Source: Plasmodium brasilianum (taxonomy: Eukaryota > Apicomplexa > Aconoidasida > Haemosporida > Plasmodiidae). Taken from it: a stretch of DNA of 64,000 nucleotides. The stretch covers positions 1,288,501 through 1,352,500 of the forward strand of contig NC_090124.1 of assembly GCF_023973825.1 (NCBI RefSeq), given 5' to 3'. Below are positions 13,327 through 35,982 of this stretch, in pieces (the stretch's first letter is position 1; every line of letters begins with the position of its first letter). The notes beneath the pieces were generated by a model, which did no database searches, was not told the origin of the DNA, and saw only the letters and a program-made list of their open reading frames with translations. A program made the translations under genes and the position numbers.

Positions 13327-14231
13327 AATTATTATGTTTCTTACATTTTACATATTTATGTAAAAGTAAAACAAAATGTTATAAAGACATTACAACGCAA
13401 GACATATATCAGTATTTTCTTTATTGTAATACTATATATACTTACAAATTAATAAGTATATTGTCTACATATCAAGGTACGTATGAACGTACATTTGTAA
13501 ATATGTATATATAAATCAGTTCAATGAAATGAGACAGAAAAAGTTGTAGTTTTATATAGTACTAATAAAAATATTATAACATTAAAAAAATGTAATTTTT
13601 TTTATTAAATATGTAAGAAGCATTTATATGTACAAATAAGTTTATATGTACATGTATATATATGTATGTATATGTATATATGAGTATATACATGAGTATA
13701 ATCATATGTAAATGTGTATGTATTTTTACATGTGCATGTACATATATATATATCCACATGTGTATATATGTGAACACCTGTACAGAAAAGCATGAACTTG
13801 TGTACAAGTTTATTATACACAGTTGTTTTGAAATTTTAACAGATACATTCTATTTTTCAAAGAAGCTTTTTTTCCTTTTTTTCTTTTTTTTTTAGTTATA
13901 TTTCAACTGATGTATAAAATATAAAATGATTATGTATTTGTCTTTTTCTTCGTATTATAAACCATTCTTTTTTTCCAGCTTATATAAATAGAAGGTTGAT
14001 ATTTTAATTAAGTGAAATATTACGGAACATTTTTGCAAAAAAGCATATATTGTATATTATTACTATTTTATTTTTAATTTGTTTTTTTGTTCATATGGTC
14101 GTTTTGTCCTTTTGTCAATTTGTCCTTTTGTCAATTTGTATTTTTGTCCTTTTGTCACTTTGTCACTTTGTCATTTTGCCAATTTGTCAATTTTTCCTTT
14201 TTTTTCTTTTTAAATCAAATAACTCATAAAA

Positions 14232-25664
<11,433 letters not shown>

Positions 25665-28084
25665 CAATAAAAAGTATTAATAACAGGGATTTTAGCTAGA
25701 AAAAAAAAAAAATAATAAAATAACATTTTTTTTTTTTTAATAACCCTTGAATATATGTACATATACATATATATATATATATATATATGAACATATATAT
25801 TATATAATACGGTATAACCCCGAACTTGGCTAATAAGAAAATTTAGCAGAAATTTCGATTCGAGCATAATAACAGAGGCTATTATTGTGCACCCCCTTCA
25901 TATATGATAATTATTTATCCAAAAAATGAGCATAAAAAAGAAACATTGCAAAACAGAGTATAGCAAAGTATAAGCAAAACAGAGTATAGCAAAGTATAAG
26001 CAAAACAGAGTATAGCAAAGTATAAGCAAAACAGAGTATAGCAAAGAATAAGCAAAATATAACATAGCAAAGATGAGCAAAACTTAGCATAGCAAAGTAT
26101 AAGCAAAACATAACATAGCAAAGTATAAGCAAAACATAACATAGCAAAGATGAGCAAAACAGAGTATAGCAAAGAATAAGCAAAACATAACATAGCAAAG
26201 ATGAGTAAAACTTAGCATAGCAAAGTATAAGTAAAACATAACATAGCAAAGATGAGCAAAACTTAGCATAGCAAAGTATAAGCAAAACAGAGTATAGCAA
26301 AGAATAAGCAAAATATAATATAGCAAAGATGAGCAAAACGTAGCATAGCAAAGTATAATAAAAGATTACAAATTATAATACAGTAATACGCAGCAAAATA
26401 AAAAAAAAAAAATTTTTAATATGTGCAAGTTTTATTCTCAAATGAAATTTAATTTGCTCATTATTCATGTAAAACTGCATTTACATAGTTGTATATTTGT
26501 ATAACACTATGTACACACATTTATGAGTTGCATGCACAGGTGTATATGATGGATACACATAATATGTGCATGCAATAACGTAAAATATGATCCATCATTT
26601 TTTTTTTTTTTTTGTTTGAAGTTCATATTTAACAAAATATAATTCATATACATAATACATTACTGCATGACAAAAACATTTGTTTCGTCTAAATGATAAA
26701 ATAGTAATAAAATAAAAATGAAATAAAATAAAATAAAATAAACACAAAGTCACAAAATAATAAAATAATTAATTCATCATTTTGTGTACATTTTTTTTTA
26801 TTTTCCCGTAAGAGATTTTGTTCAAAAAAAATTGTATATTCTTTAAATATGAAATACATACCCGCTTTGGCATATAAATATATATATGCTTATATTTGTT
26901 TATATATGTATATATCTGTTTTCCCTTTTATTTTTTCTATTATGTGAATATTATGTGTATACGCATGATGATGACTACTGCGAATACAACATATATTATG
27001 TGCATGTGCACATATCTCATTGTACATTTATATATATATATACAATTTATATTGACATATAATATATATATAAAATATACATTTTATTTATTTATATATT
27101 TATTTATATATTTATTTATATATTTATTTATATATTTATTTATTTATATATTTATTTATTTATACATGTATGATCGGAGGTATACGTTAGTACGGGGGAC
27201 GAAGTGCATTACGAACTTGAACTCATTGAAATTTCTCTTAACTTTTTTTTTTTTTTTTTTTTTTTTCTTCAATAATATTATTTCCTTTTTTATTTTTTCC
27301 ATCTTATTTTTCGTATTTTTCTTATCCTTTTTAATTTATTTTACTTTAATATGCTTTATATATATACTTTTTTATTATTTGCATACATGATTTGACTTCT
27401 TTATTTTTACTTTTAGTATATATACTTGAGAAAATATATTAAAGCGTGAAAAAACTACTAAAGTACATATATGTATATATATATAAAAATAATATATATT
27501 TCTTATAATAAAAGGGAATTATATATATATATATATATATATAAAAAGAAAATTTTATTTAAGTTTATAACGAAGAAAAGCTGATTGCATGACTTCATTG
27601 ATACAAGGCCATGAATAAACTCATTTTACTCGAATGCTTAGGTTTTATCAAATTTATTAAAAAAAAAAAATTTTAAATTAACGTGTGTTATGATAAAAAT
27701 TGCTTAAGTTTTTTGTATAATATATTTAAAACGAGAAGAGGAGAGAAACAAAAAAAAAAAAAAAATATACATTTACATATACACAAACATATATATATAT
27801 ATATATATGCACATATGTATATGTATATTTTGTATGTATATGTTTTTATGCGTGTACATACTAAACCCGCGTGCCAATGCTAATGTTACATTTGTTCGTG
27901 AAATATTTTATATCTTTTAAAAATTGTTTTAATTCAAAAAATGAAAAAGGATAAAAAAAAAAAAAAAAAAAAGAAAAGAACATCTTGATTTTAAAAATTA
28001 AAAAGTATTAAAAACCTTAAATTAAATAATATTTCAATGTTTCTTTTCCATCTCTTTTTTTATCTATTTTTCTTAAAAAAAAAT
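25665..28084. other. Intergenic region downstream of the AP2 gene
   Basis: No gene is supported in this stretch. It contains a 26-bp tandem array (25925-26355), (AT)n runs, AAAAT repeats (26700-26770) and a TTTATTTATATA repeat (27075-27165). Open frames here encode only repeat-derived Tyr/Leu/Phe/Ile strings. The AP2 gene's 3' UTR and polyadenylation site must lie at the start of this interval. Confidence 0.65.
25925..26355. repeat. Tandem array of 24-26 bp units (AGCAAAACAGAGTATAGCAA type)
   Basis: About 16 tandem units alternating between variants ending in AAGTATA, AAGAATA and AAGATG. On the reverse strand they stay open in three frames, giving Leu/Cys/Tyr-Ala strings that should not be read as genes. 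It starts about 260 bp after the AP2 stop codon, so it may lie within the 3' UTR or just past it. Confidence 0.9.
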
Positions 28085-28705
28085 ATGGCAGAGGATCGTG
28101 GTCCGCGAAGTACCATAAAATAGGATGTACATAAATACATATACATGATATATTACATACATATGTGTGTATGTGCGAAGAACGATATTGTTGCGCGTGG
28201 GTGTAGTATAAACATGTTGGAGAAAATAAGCATACAACAATGCATAATAAATAATACGTAATAGCAAACCTGTGCACACAGAACGAACAGTCAATTTTCC
28301 AAACGTTAACCCATTACTTACATTTTCTAAGGTAACCCCTCTTTTTCTTTTTTTTTTTTAACTTGTTATTTGTTTTTTCTGGGTATTCATTATATAGTGT
28401 ACTTCTTCATATACATTAATTAAAAAGAAAAAAAAAAAGGCATGGAAAAAGACGTGGAAAGAGAAATTAAAAAAGTAATATAAATAGAAAATGAAACAGA
28501 AACTATAACAGAAATTATACCAGAAAATGAAAAAGATAATGAAAAGGTGTAAAATTAAAAATACGTAAGACTGAACAGAGAATAAAATTGCAGTCGTTCC
28601 TTATGTGATGAGTACATAATATATTCTACCGGAGAACGCGGCTTTTTGCAACGTCAGTTCAGCGACCACCCATACGATACATACATTACCTGTATTTATA
28701 CATGA
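28085..28705 (+). CDS. Candidate small four-exon gene (87 aa), function unknown; strand not settled
   Basis: I do not recognise this gene. A plus-strand model with exons 28085-28109, 28282-28331, 28398-28474 and 28594-28705 keeps phase throughout and uses GT-AG sites (A|GTACCA, CACAG|A, AAG|GTAACC, TATAG|T, AA|GTAATA, TTGCAG|T). It encodes a basic protein starting MAEDRGPRKRTVNFPNVN, with a Lys-rich middle and a C-terminal part containing STGERGFLQRQFSDHPYDTY. Exons 1 and 4 are about 60% and 46% G+C, well above the local background, which favours coding. A competing minus-strand model over the same interval (exons near 28412-28332, 28281-28158 and 28074-28017) is also phase-consistent. It has strong donors (GTAAGT, GTATGT) and would encode a Lys-rich segment, a hydrophobic helix and a tail ending LKYYLI. 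If on the plus strand, the gene is tail-to-tail with LeuRS. Confidence 0.35.
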
Positions 28706-28843
28706 ATCTATATATTCACATATATGTATAAGCATTTTAACAAGTGTGTGCCTATGCATGCACATCATAATGCACTACATATTTTTACATCGATTTTGCA
28801 AAATACTATCTATGTCTACGGATCCCTCCCGCTGTGTCATTTG

Positions 28844-31800
28844 CTACGATTCCACGTTATACATAAAAATGGATGGGTTTCCAGGATTGGATAATTTATA
28901 TATATCCGTATTGTCAATTTCACATTTTTTAGTATTTTCCAATACTTGTATATCTCCTAAATTCAAACTCCTTTTCATAAAATCTACATTATTTTTTATT
29001 AATTGTATTTCATCATATGGTAGAGTTAATTCGTACTGATTATTATTTAGGGTAACATTATCTTTAACTAGGAATGTAGCAAAGCTGAGTATTTCTTTTT
29101 TTTCATTTTTTGGTAAATTATTAACATATGGATTCTGTACTAGAAGATTAATATAATTTGATGGTAACTTCTTGTCTTCACTATTATTTATAATACTATT
29201 TAAAATGTCGATAATTTTTTTTTGAGTATCATTATATTCCCTTGCAACATAAACTATAGCTTTAAATTTCATTCCTTCTTCTTCATCATCTTTGTAATTT
29301 TCCTCTTCATAGTTTTTACAAATGTCGTTATTGCTTACATTTGTATTTCCGCTAACACACGGATTTACGTTAACATTATTAACATGGTCCACGCCTCCTT
29401 TTTGAATGCCATTTTTGTTGATCATTTCTTTACATTGCCCCTCTGGTTGCTGCTTATGGTTATTCACTTCATTGGTTTCATTCGATTTGATCATACTATT
29501 ATTCGGAACGCTACTCTTTGAAACACTCATTGTGCTCTTCTTCCCCTGGTTGACTTCGCTCGTATCGCTTTTCGTTTTCTGTTTATTATTTTTATTAATA
29601 ACTTTGTCATATGATTTACGAAATATTTCCACGACATTTAGTAAATTATTATATTGCTTGTGCATAACTATTGAAAAATTGGTATGTTCTGTTGGTGGCC
29701 ATTTCTGATTTATTAAAAATTTTTCTTTTTTTAAAATATAAGTCCATATATGTTCAGTAATATGTGGAATAATAGGATTTATAATAATACAAATCCTTTC
29801 AATAAAAAAATTAACAGTATCTTTGTGCATGTGTATTTTATCGCACATTATTCGATATGTATCTCTCTTTAATAGCATGTCATAAAATCCATATTTGAGT
29901 ACATCTCTAAATAGTAATTTTTCATAAGACTCTTTACATTTATTCGTTAAATAATTTATTTCATTTTCAAAAATACGATCATTGAACGTTTTTTCACCAC
30001 ATCTAAATATGTACACATTATTCTTTGTTTCAATACAAAAGTTTATCAAGTTATATAATTTCATAATAGCACTATTTGCTGTGTCTGTATTAAAATTCGC
30101 ATCTTCTATAGAATCCCCTGCATCTGCTAAAGCAATTCTTGTACCATCACTTGTATACAAACCTATACTCTCTTCTATAGTAATAAAATTTCCTTTACTC
30201 TTAGACATTTTTTCTTTATTTACTAATACATGTCCATTACAAAAAAAAGATTTTGGAAAATATTTTATTGTTTCATAATTATTTAAATCTAATTGATCTA
30301 TCTCATTTAATATTTCATTCTGTTTATCTAGTATACTCTTTTCCTCCATATGACATTCTTTATTTTTTTTATATATTTTTTTACCCCATATAGCTACATG
30401 GTTAAATAAGGCCATAGTTAAATGATTAAAAATTAAATCTTTCCCTGATATTCTCACATCAAATGGATACCAATATTGAAACTCTCTTCTTATCTTTTTC
30501 AATTTATCAGTTGTAATATTTTTACTTATCTTACTTGTATCATCACTTATATCAAATACGTAATCAAAGAATTCGTCGTTTAAATCATTCACCTCGATGT
30601 TTAGAAGTCCACGATCCTTTCCATCTACACTACCCTGAAGAAAATGACTGATCGTATAGTAAGCCATGTATATGGTGGAATCGGACAGGCTTTCAATTAG
30701 TTCCTTCTCTGTTCGAATCTGCATCTCCTTCTCCTCAATTTGTTCCTTTTGTCCCTCTTGTGCCACTTCCTTACTTTGCATATATTTATCATCTGTACTA
30801 CTACTCGAAATGTTTTTCTCTTCCACGGGATTTCCTCCCTCCCCTCCTTTACACGCCAACGAGTTGAAATCCGGCATGTATGTTCCTAACCCGTATGCCC
30901 TACTACATGACCAATCATCGAGCCAAAAGATTACATGCTGTAATTGTTTATACAAAACATCATTGTATGTTTGAAAATTTGTCTTCTTTAACTGTATTAA
31001 AACATCCTTTTTGAATTCTAAATTCCCATAATTAATATACCATTGATTACACAAAGCTGCAATGCACTTGACATTATTCCTATCTATAACAAGCACTTCT
31101 GGTTCGTTATATAAAAATCCTTCATTATTTTTAATAATATATTGTTTTGCTAATTTTCTACAATTAAATGTTTTCATACCTACATATGGCTCTACAGTCA
31201 TCGTGCCTTCAAAATACTGTTTTTTATATAAAACTTCTTTAATTTTTTGTAATTTTGCATCTTTACTTGATACAATTTTTTCATTATCATAATAATACTT
31301 ACCACTATTGGTCCCAATTTCTGGCAATTCAATACACGAATGACTTTCATTGTTCAAATACTCTTCCTTTAAATTGTATTTCTCACAATAAAAATTTTTT
31401 TTTTTTCTTATCTCTTCTAAACATGCATAGTCATCTGTACTGTCACTTGACACACAAGGAACTATCGCTGTAGAAACATTCATTTTAATAGTAGTCATTG
31501 GTAAAATATATAAATTTTTTATCTTCGACAAATTTGTGTATGTCCTCAACCCAATCAGAGATTCTCCCTTTATCTTACACAAAACTAAAACATCCCTCAG
31601 GTCGTTGATGTTGTCCAGTTTATTGTTCGCACTTGCTCCACTACTATTCACTCCAACACTGCTGCAATCACTGCTAGTAGCCGTTTTCCCGTCTGCACTT
31701 CCCCCCCAATTAGATTTGTCCATCCGCATGAGAAGAGGAATTATGCCCTGATATGCCATATTGTACAAACTATTTTCCGAACAAATGTATATATTTTCGC

Positions 31801-33124
31801 ACTTTTCCAAAATATCTTCCTTTGTCAAAATGTTATTAACATAGTTTTTATCTCCATAATGCAATACTTGCTTGTCAAATCCTAAGGTAACATAGTAATA
31901 ATCGTTAGGATTTACAAAAGTATAATTCTGACCATAGGCTGTTTCTGGTTTTAACGTGCTTCCTAACAAAATGATTTTTTTTTTTTTAAAAAAATCTTCA
32001 TTAAATATTTCATTTTTCAAATGCCGGTCCTCCTCCGATGGAGAGAAACTCACTCCCTTCATAGTAGCCGTGGAAGCCGCAGTAGCAGTTGTTGTTGAAC
32101 TGGATGCGGTCCTACAAGTATTAGTAAAAATAGTATAAAACTCTTTATAATCATGTACATATATTTTTATGAGTGTATACTCTTGACATTTGACCCCTTC
32201 TCCTTCTGATCTCTCATGATCTGCACATGCTTGATTATTGACTCTACTAAAGATTGTAATTCTGCTTCCATAATATATTAAATTTTTCTTATATAATGTA
32301 TTAAACTGCCAGTTTACAAATTTATCATAATACTGATTCATATTAGTAGTAATAAAAGACCTCCTCCAATCACAATATAAACCAAATGAATTTAAATGCT
32401 CCTTTGCTTTAGATGAGAAATAATAACACCAATATTCTGGATTTTGAAATAAATGAATTTCGTCATCTCCTATATTCATTTGTTTCATAATCTCATACTG
32501 TGTATTTTGTTTGGATCCTTTCGACTGTGCTTTGCTCTTATTAGACCTAAAGATAGTTGCATCGATGTTTTTACTACCGTTCATAGTGTTATCCTTAGTA
32601 CTATTCGTCGTGTTATCCTTAGTACTATTCGTCGTGTTATCCTTAGTACTATTCGTCGTGTTATCCTTGGTATTATTCGTAGTGGTATGCTTAGTGTTCG
32701 TCATAGCAGTACCTTTTTCTACCTCCTGTTCTCCATTTACTATCCCTTCATCTTCCCTATTTTCCAATGCATTATTTGCTACTTGATGTTCATATTTTCC
32801 TTCGAGTTTATTTTTTAACGTTTTGTTCTTTAACTCATTTTTCAATTTGTCCGCACATACAACAATTGGTGTACCGGTACAATGAAAAGAGAAAGGTAAC
32901 AACACATTATCACATATCATATTTTTATATCTAACCAAAAATTCTAATTTACTTAATGTAAATGCATGGCCAATATGTAATAATCCATTCATATATGGAT
33001 ATGGGAAATTACCTGTAAATCTTGATTCATTCTTATCAACAAATTCTCTTTCACATATGTTATGTTCCTTCCATAAATTTTGAATATTCTTTTCAATATT
33101 TAACAGGTTTGTACGACGAGCCAT
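28844..33124 (-). CDS. LeuRS: Leucine--tRNA ligase, cytosolic (eukaryote/archaeal type), 1,426 aa
   Basis: Class I aminoacyl-tRNA synthetase charging tRNA-Leu. The frame is open upstream to 33343, but that extension is TATA-repeat-like (Tyr/Ile/His/Cys). The natural start is the Met at 33124 (MARRTNLLNIEKNIQNLWKE), close to the N terminus of cytosolic LeuRS. The signature FPYPYMNGLLHIGHAF holds the HIGH motif at residues 50-53. The class I KMSKS motif (EKMSKSKGNFITIEES) is at about residue 972. The editing CP1 domain is recognisable from TLKPETAYGQN near residue 395 (compare TLRPET in other eukaryotes). Plasmodium-type inserts include Thr/Asn/Lys repeats (TNSTKDNT, about residues 150-190), Ser/Gly-rich stretches and Asn-rich tails. 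The C-terminal end is poorly conserved. No targeting peptide is visible, so this should be the cytosolic rather than the apicoplast enzyme. Single exon. Confidence 0.95.
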   Translation of the reverse strand: MARRTNLLNIEKNIQNLWKEHNICEREFVDKNESRFTGNFPYPYMNGLLHIGHAFTLSKLEFLVRYKNMICDNVLLPFSFHCTGTPIVVCADKLKNELKNKTLKNKLEGKYEHQVANNALENREDEGIVNGEQEVEKGTAMTNTKHTTTNNTKDNTTNSTKDNTTNSTKDNTTNSTKDNTMNGSKNIDATIFRSNKSKAQSKGSKQNTQYEIMKQMNIGDDEIHLFQNPEYWCYYFSSKAKEHLNSFGLYCDWRRSFITTNMNQYYDKFVNWQFNTLYKKNLIYYGSRITIFSRVNNQACADHERSEGEGVKCQEYTLIKIYVHDYKEFYTIFTNTCRTASSSTTTATAASTATMKGVSFSPSEEDRHLKNEIFNEDFFKKKKIILLGSTLKPETAYGQNYTFVNPNDYYYVTLGFDKQVLHYGDKNYVNNILTKEDILEKCENIYICSENSLYNMAYQGIIPLLMRMDKSNWGGSADGKTATSSDCSSVGVNSSGASANNKLDNINDLRDVLVLCKIKGESLIGLRTYTNLSKIKNLYILPMTTIKMNVSTAIVPCVSSDSTDDYACLEEIRKKKNFYCEKYNLKEEYLNNESHSCIELPEIGTNSGKYYYDNEKIVSSKDAKLQKIKEVLYKKQYFEGTMTVEPYVGMKTFNCRKLAKQYIIKNNEGFLYNEPEVLVIDRNNVKCIAALCNQWYINYGNLEFKKDVLIQLKKTNFQTYNDVLYKQLQHVIFWLDDWSCSRAYGLGTYMPDFNSLACKGGEGGNPVEEKNISSSSTDDKYMQSKEVAQEGQKEQIEEKEMQIRTEKELIESLSDSTIYMAYYTISHFLQGSVDGKDRGLLNIEVNDLNDEFFDYVFDISDDTSKISKNITTDKLKKIRREFQYWYPFDVRISGKDLIFNHLTMALFNHVAIWGKKIYKKNKECHMEEKSILDKQNEILNEIDQLDLNNYETIKYFPKSFFCNGHVLVNKEKMSKSKGNFITIEESIGLYTSDGTRIALADAGDSIEDANFNTDTANSAIMKLYNLINFCIETKNNVYIFRCGEKTFNDRIFENEINYLTNKCKESYEKLLFRDVLKYGFYDMLLKRDTYRIMCDKIHMHKDTVNFFIERICIIINPIIPHITEHIWTYILKKEKFLINQKWPPTEHTNFSIVMHKQYNNLLNVVEIFRKSYDKVINKNNKQKTKSDTSEVNQGKKSTMSVSKSSVPNNSMIKSNETNEVNNHKQQPEGQCKEMINKNGIQKGGVDHVNNVNVNPCVSGNTNVSNNDICKNYEEENYKDDEEEGMKFKAIVYVAREYNDTQKKIIDILNSIINNSEDKKLPSNYINLLVQNPYVNNLPKNEKKEILSFATFLVKDNVTLNNNQYELTLPYDEIQLIKNNVDFMKRSLNLGDIQVLENTKKCEIDNTDIYKLSNPGNPSIFMYNVES

Positions 33125-35032
33125 ATTTATGTTTGGAGTGTACCAACACGTGTGTATATATGCATACGTATATAATATGTACGTATTTGCATATGCAACT
33201 ACACGTATGGGTGGAGTATATGTATATATATGTGTATATATATATGCACTTATAAATGCGTGCGGGGAGTGGTACATATAATTCGCGCTTCGTTTAAATA
33301 CATATATATATATATGTGCGCATGTACATGTACTTACACGCACCTGATAACGAGTGGCAACATACCTAGAACAGTATTAGCGGCTTCTTATTAAGAACAC
33401 AAATTTTAGATATTTACAAATACATACACAAGTATACGTTCTAACTATAACATAAGGAAAAACAAATATTGAATGAACATGAATGGTACATTCAAAATAT
33501 ATTTACATAAATATATCAGTACATTATGCATACGAGGGAAGGGGGAGGGTGCATATACATAAACGTGCGGGCGTACGGATGTATGTAAGATCGTACACGT
33601 ACATTAATGTAATATATACAAAATAAATACATATATATGTGTATATACATACATACATGTAATACGCACACGTACTACATAGCATGAAGCTTTCTCTGCC
33701 TTCAAAATATACTGCTTGTTGTAGAAGATTATTCATGTAAAAATGAAAAAATAATGAAATATATAAATATAAAAATGTAAAGATTAAAAGGTATGCATGT
33801 GGAATAGTTAAAAAATATAAATATGGAAAAATTATAAAGTACAAAAATATAAAAATTAAAAAGTATAAAAATTACAAATTATAAATTATAAATTACAAAA
33901 TAAAAAGGAAAAAATAAAATAAAAAAAAAAAAAAAAGAAAGAAAAAAGAAAAGATATTTAAAATGTGAAAATTTTTTAAATAAAATTTAATGAAATGGTG
34001 AGAACAAAAAAAAAAGGAGAGAAGAAAAAGAAAAAAAAAAAAAAAGAAAAGAAAAAGAAAAAGAAAAAGAAAAAGGTAAACCATTGGCAAGGGATTTAAA
34101 ATAAAAGCACTTTATTATTTGAGAAATGATTATTCAAAAGAGTAGTACAATAAGATGTTAATATTTATAAAATTAAAAAGAAAAAATGAACCTTGTGTGT
34201 TCTCTTATTTTTAGTCATCTTTAATTGTAAGTATTAAAATAAATATTTACGAGATACGAGTATTATTATCTATGAATATACATACATAAGTACATAATAC
34301 GTAAGTATACATTAATACTTAAATGATTTTGCGTTGTATGTGTTAGGCTTTTTTTTTTGATTCATAAATTAAAGGAAGCTTAAGCCAGTACATAAATATA
34401 CGATGTAGTACAATTTTTCTTTATCTTTATAATTGCAAAACTCTATATTATTTATTCTTAAGTACTTTGTATTTCTAAGCTTCCATTATATTAAACTACA
34501 TTACAATACAATATGGTACTCTTTATTTTTTTTGTTTTTATTTGTATAAAATTTTCTGATATTTTTATTTAATTTTTCTAGTATGTTTTGTTTCTTTATT
34601 ATTAGTATTTGTTTTTTCCTTTATTCTTTTATTCTTTTTATTCTGTTCATTTATACTTTTTTATTTGAATGATATTGCTATATATTCATATGTATATATA
34701 TAATGATATTATTATGCTATAATGGGAAAAATTGTGTACACCTTTTTAATGTTTCTCTATTATTTTTCTGCAAATATATATAATATACGCTTGAGTATTG
34801 GCAATAAGTTTACTCTTTTTTGAATGTGTATTATAATCGTTTTTCTTCTATTTTTCGCCTTTTTTTTTTTTTTTTTACTTTTGTTTGTTTTCATGCTATG
34901 CTTGTTTCTCTGTTTTGTTGGTTTGTTTGTAAGCATATATTTATATCGATACATAAATGTTTACAAATATTATACATATTTTTCAACAGGAAAATTTTTT
35001 TTTTTTTTTTTTATTTTTTTATATAGCCCTAT
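33125..35032. other. Region upstream of LeuRS
   Basis: Presumed LeuRS promoter and 5' UTR (33125 to about 33700, unusually G+C-rich for this window, about one third) followed by A/T-rich spacer. AAAATATAAA-type repeats occur at 33720-33905 and AG-rich purine runs at 33900-34075. A short reverse-strand open frame near 33740-33660 (MNNLLQQAVYFEGRESFML) might be a 5' UTR upstream ORF or an unrecognised exon; it is not supported beyond composition. Confidence 0.55.
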
Positions 35033-35940
35033 TTAAAAATTAAATTCTTTTCCTTCTCTTTTTCGTTTGATGCAGTACGAACCTTTACATTGAACAGTAT
35101 CAACGTCCAGTTGACATTGCGTTTGTTTGTGATAAGCACGTTGTTTATTTTTTATTCTGTATTTTTTCCTTTTTATTTCTTATTATTTCCCTTTTTTATT
35201 ATTTTTCTTTTTTATTTTTTTTAAAGTTTGCAAAAAATGCCAAGTTGAATTAAAAATAATGTAACTTGTGCAAGTTATAAAAATATGTTAATTATAAAGC
35301 TTTTCATTTGTTCCCTTTTTATTTAAATCTTTATTCGTTTCTCTGTCCGCGTCGATGTTTGCATATTTTCTACCGTTATGGCTCCTTTATATCATATATC
35401 TTCAAATAAATAGAAAATGAAAAATTTGCTCCTTCACGTTATGATCATATGGTTGCCTCTCTTGTCATTCACCTTTATGATCAAAAGGGCATGTGTCAAG
35501 TCTTTGAACTTACTGTCTGTTAAATGTGTAATGTTAAAAAAATGAAATAAAACAAATGAACAGTTGAGCAGTTGAACAGTTGAGCAGTTGAACAGTTGAA
35601 CAGTTGAGAAGCTGAACAGTTGAGCAGTTGAGCAGCTGAACAGTTGAGAAGCTGAACAGTTGAGCAGCTGAACAGTTGAACAGTTGAAAAACTGAACAGT
35701 TGAAAAACTGAACAATAGAAATAGTTCATGCAAAAGTGCATATTAGTGATTGGATCCGTAATTCATGCGGCGTGATGTACGCACTTCCTCCCATGTGTAT
35801 ATGCATACGTATATGTGTGTACATAAGCAAATGTATACTCTGTGCACTCTTCCTAACCATTTTACACTCTTAATGATACCCCGTGTTTCTTCATCGTGTT
35901 CCCCATTAATGAATGACTTAAATTTAGTAATGGCTATCAT
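35033..35940 (-). CDS. Probable small three-exon gene, unknown function
   Basis: I do not recognise the product. Three short reverse-strand exons fit together. Exon 1 starts at the ATG at 35940 (MIAITKFKSFINGEHDEETR...). Exon 2 is 35438-35516, after a TTTAACAG acceptor, and encodes SKFKDLTHALLIIKVNDK and on to NHMI. Exon 3 is 35033-35156 after ATACAG, ending in DVDTVQCKGSYCIKRKREGK and a stop at 35033. Exon 2 needs a phase-1 upstream donor; three are possible, ending exon 1 at 35880, 35868 or 35823. That gives totals near 90-110 residues. Exon 2 to exon 3 joins in phase 2 through a GTGAAG donor. Lys/Glu/Asp/Ile-rich composition in all three pieces is typical of Plasmodium coding DNA, whereas the opposite strand reads Ser/Cys/Leu/Val. 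Intron 1 contains the 10-11 bp repeat at 35555-35715. It is divergent from the membrane-protein gene at 35983. Confidence 0.5.
35555..35715. repeat. Tandem 10-11 bp repeat (AACAGTTGAGC type) inside a predicted intron
   Basis: About 15 imperfect copies of AACAGTTGA[G/A]CAGTTG/CTG. Read on the minus strand, the orientation of the host gene, they become CTGTTCAACTG, a pyrimidine-rich series full of potential CAG acceptors that directly precedes the true-looking TTTAACAG acceptor of exon 2. Confidence 0.85.
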
Positions 35941-35982
35941 AAATATTTTTTTTTTTTTTTTCCCCCCCATATTTTTAAGTAG

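Larger units (their letters stand above)
4633..14231. other. 9.6-kb gene-free region upstream of the AP2 gene
   Basis: I see no convincing coding exon, tRNA or rRNA in this stretch, the longest gene-free interval in the window. Open frames are short, T/A/Y/I/F-rich and lack splice-linked partners. It holds an A-rich tract (4650-4740), a minisatellite (4770-5870), a (TATG)n array (7488-7615), many (AT)n tracts and a TTTGTC-repeat stretch (14095-14190) just before the predicted first AP2 exon. It probably carries the chorismate synthase 3' UTR and a long promoter/5' leader of the AP2 gene; non-coding transcripts cannot be excluded from sequence alone. Confidence 0.65.

Noticed and set aside
25898..26351. 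Reverse ORFs with Leu/Cys/Tyr/Ala repeats (up to 146 codons)
   Set aside because: Pure by-product of the 26-bp tandem array; open in three frames.
33125..33343. N-terminal extension of LeuRS by 73 residues in the same frame
   Set aside because: The extension is Tyr/Ile/His/Cys-rich TATA-type sequence unlike coding DNA, and the typical LeuRS start lies at 33124.
35852..35922. Plus-strand upstream exon (ending MNDLNL) for the membrane-protein gene at 35983
   Set aside because: It would overlap antisense with the better supported first exon of the reverse-strand gene at 35033-35940; kept only as a possibility.
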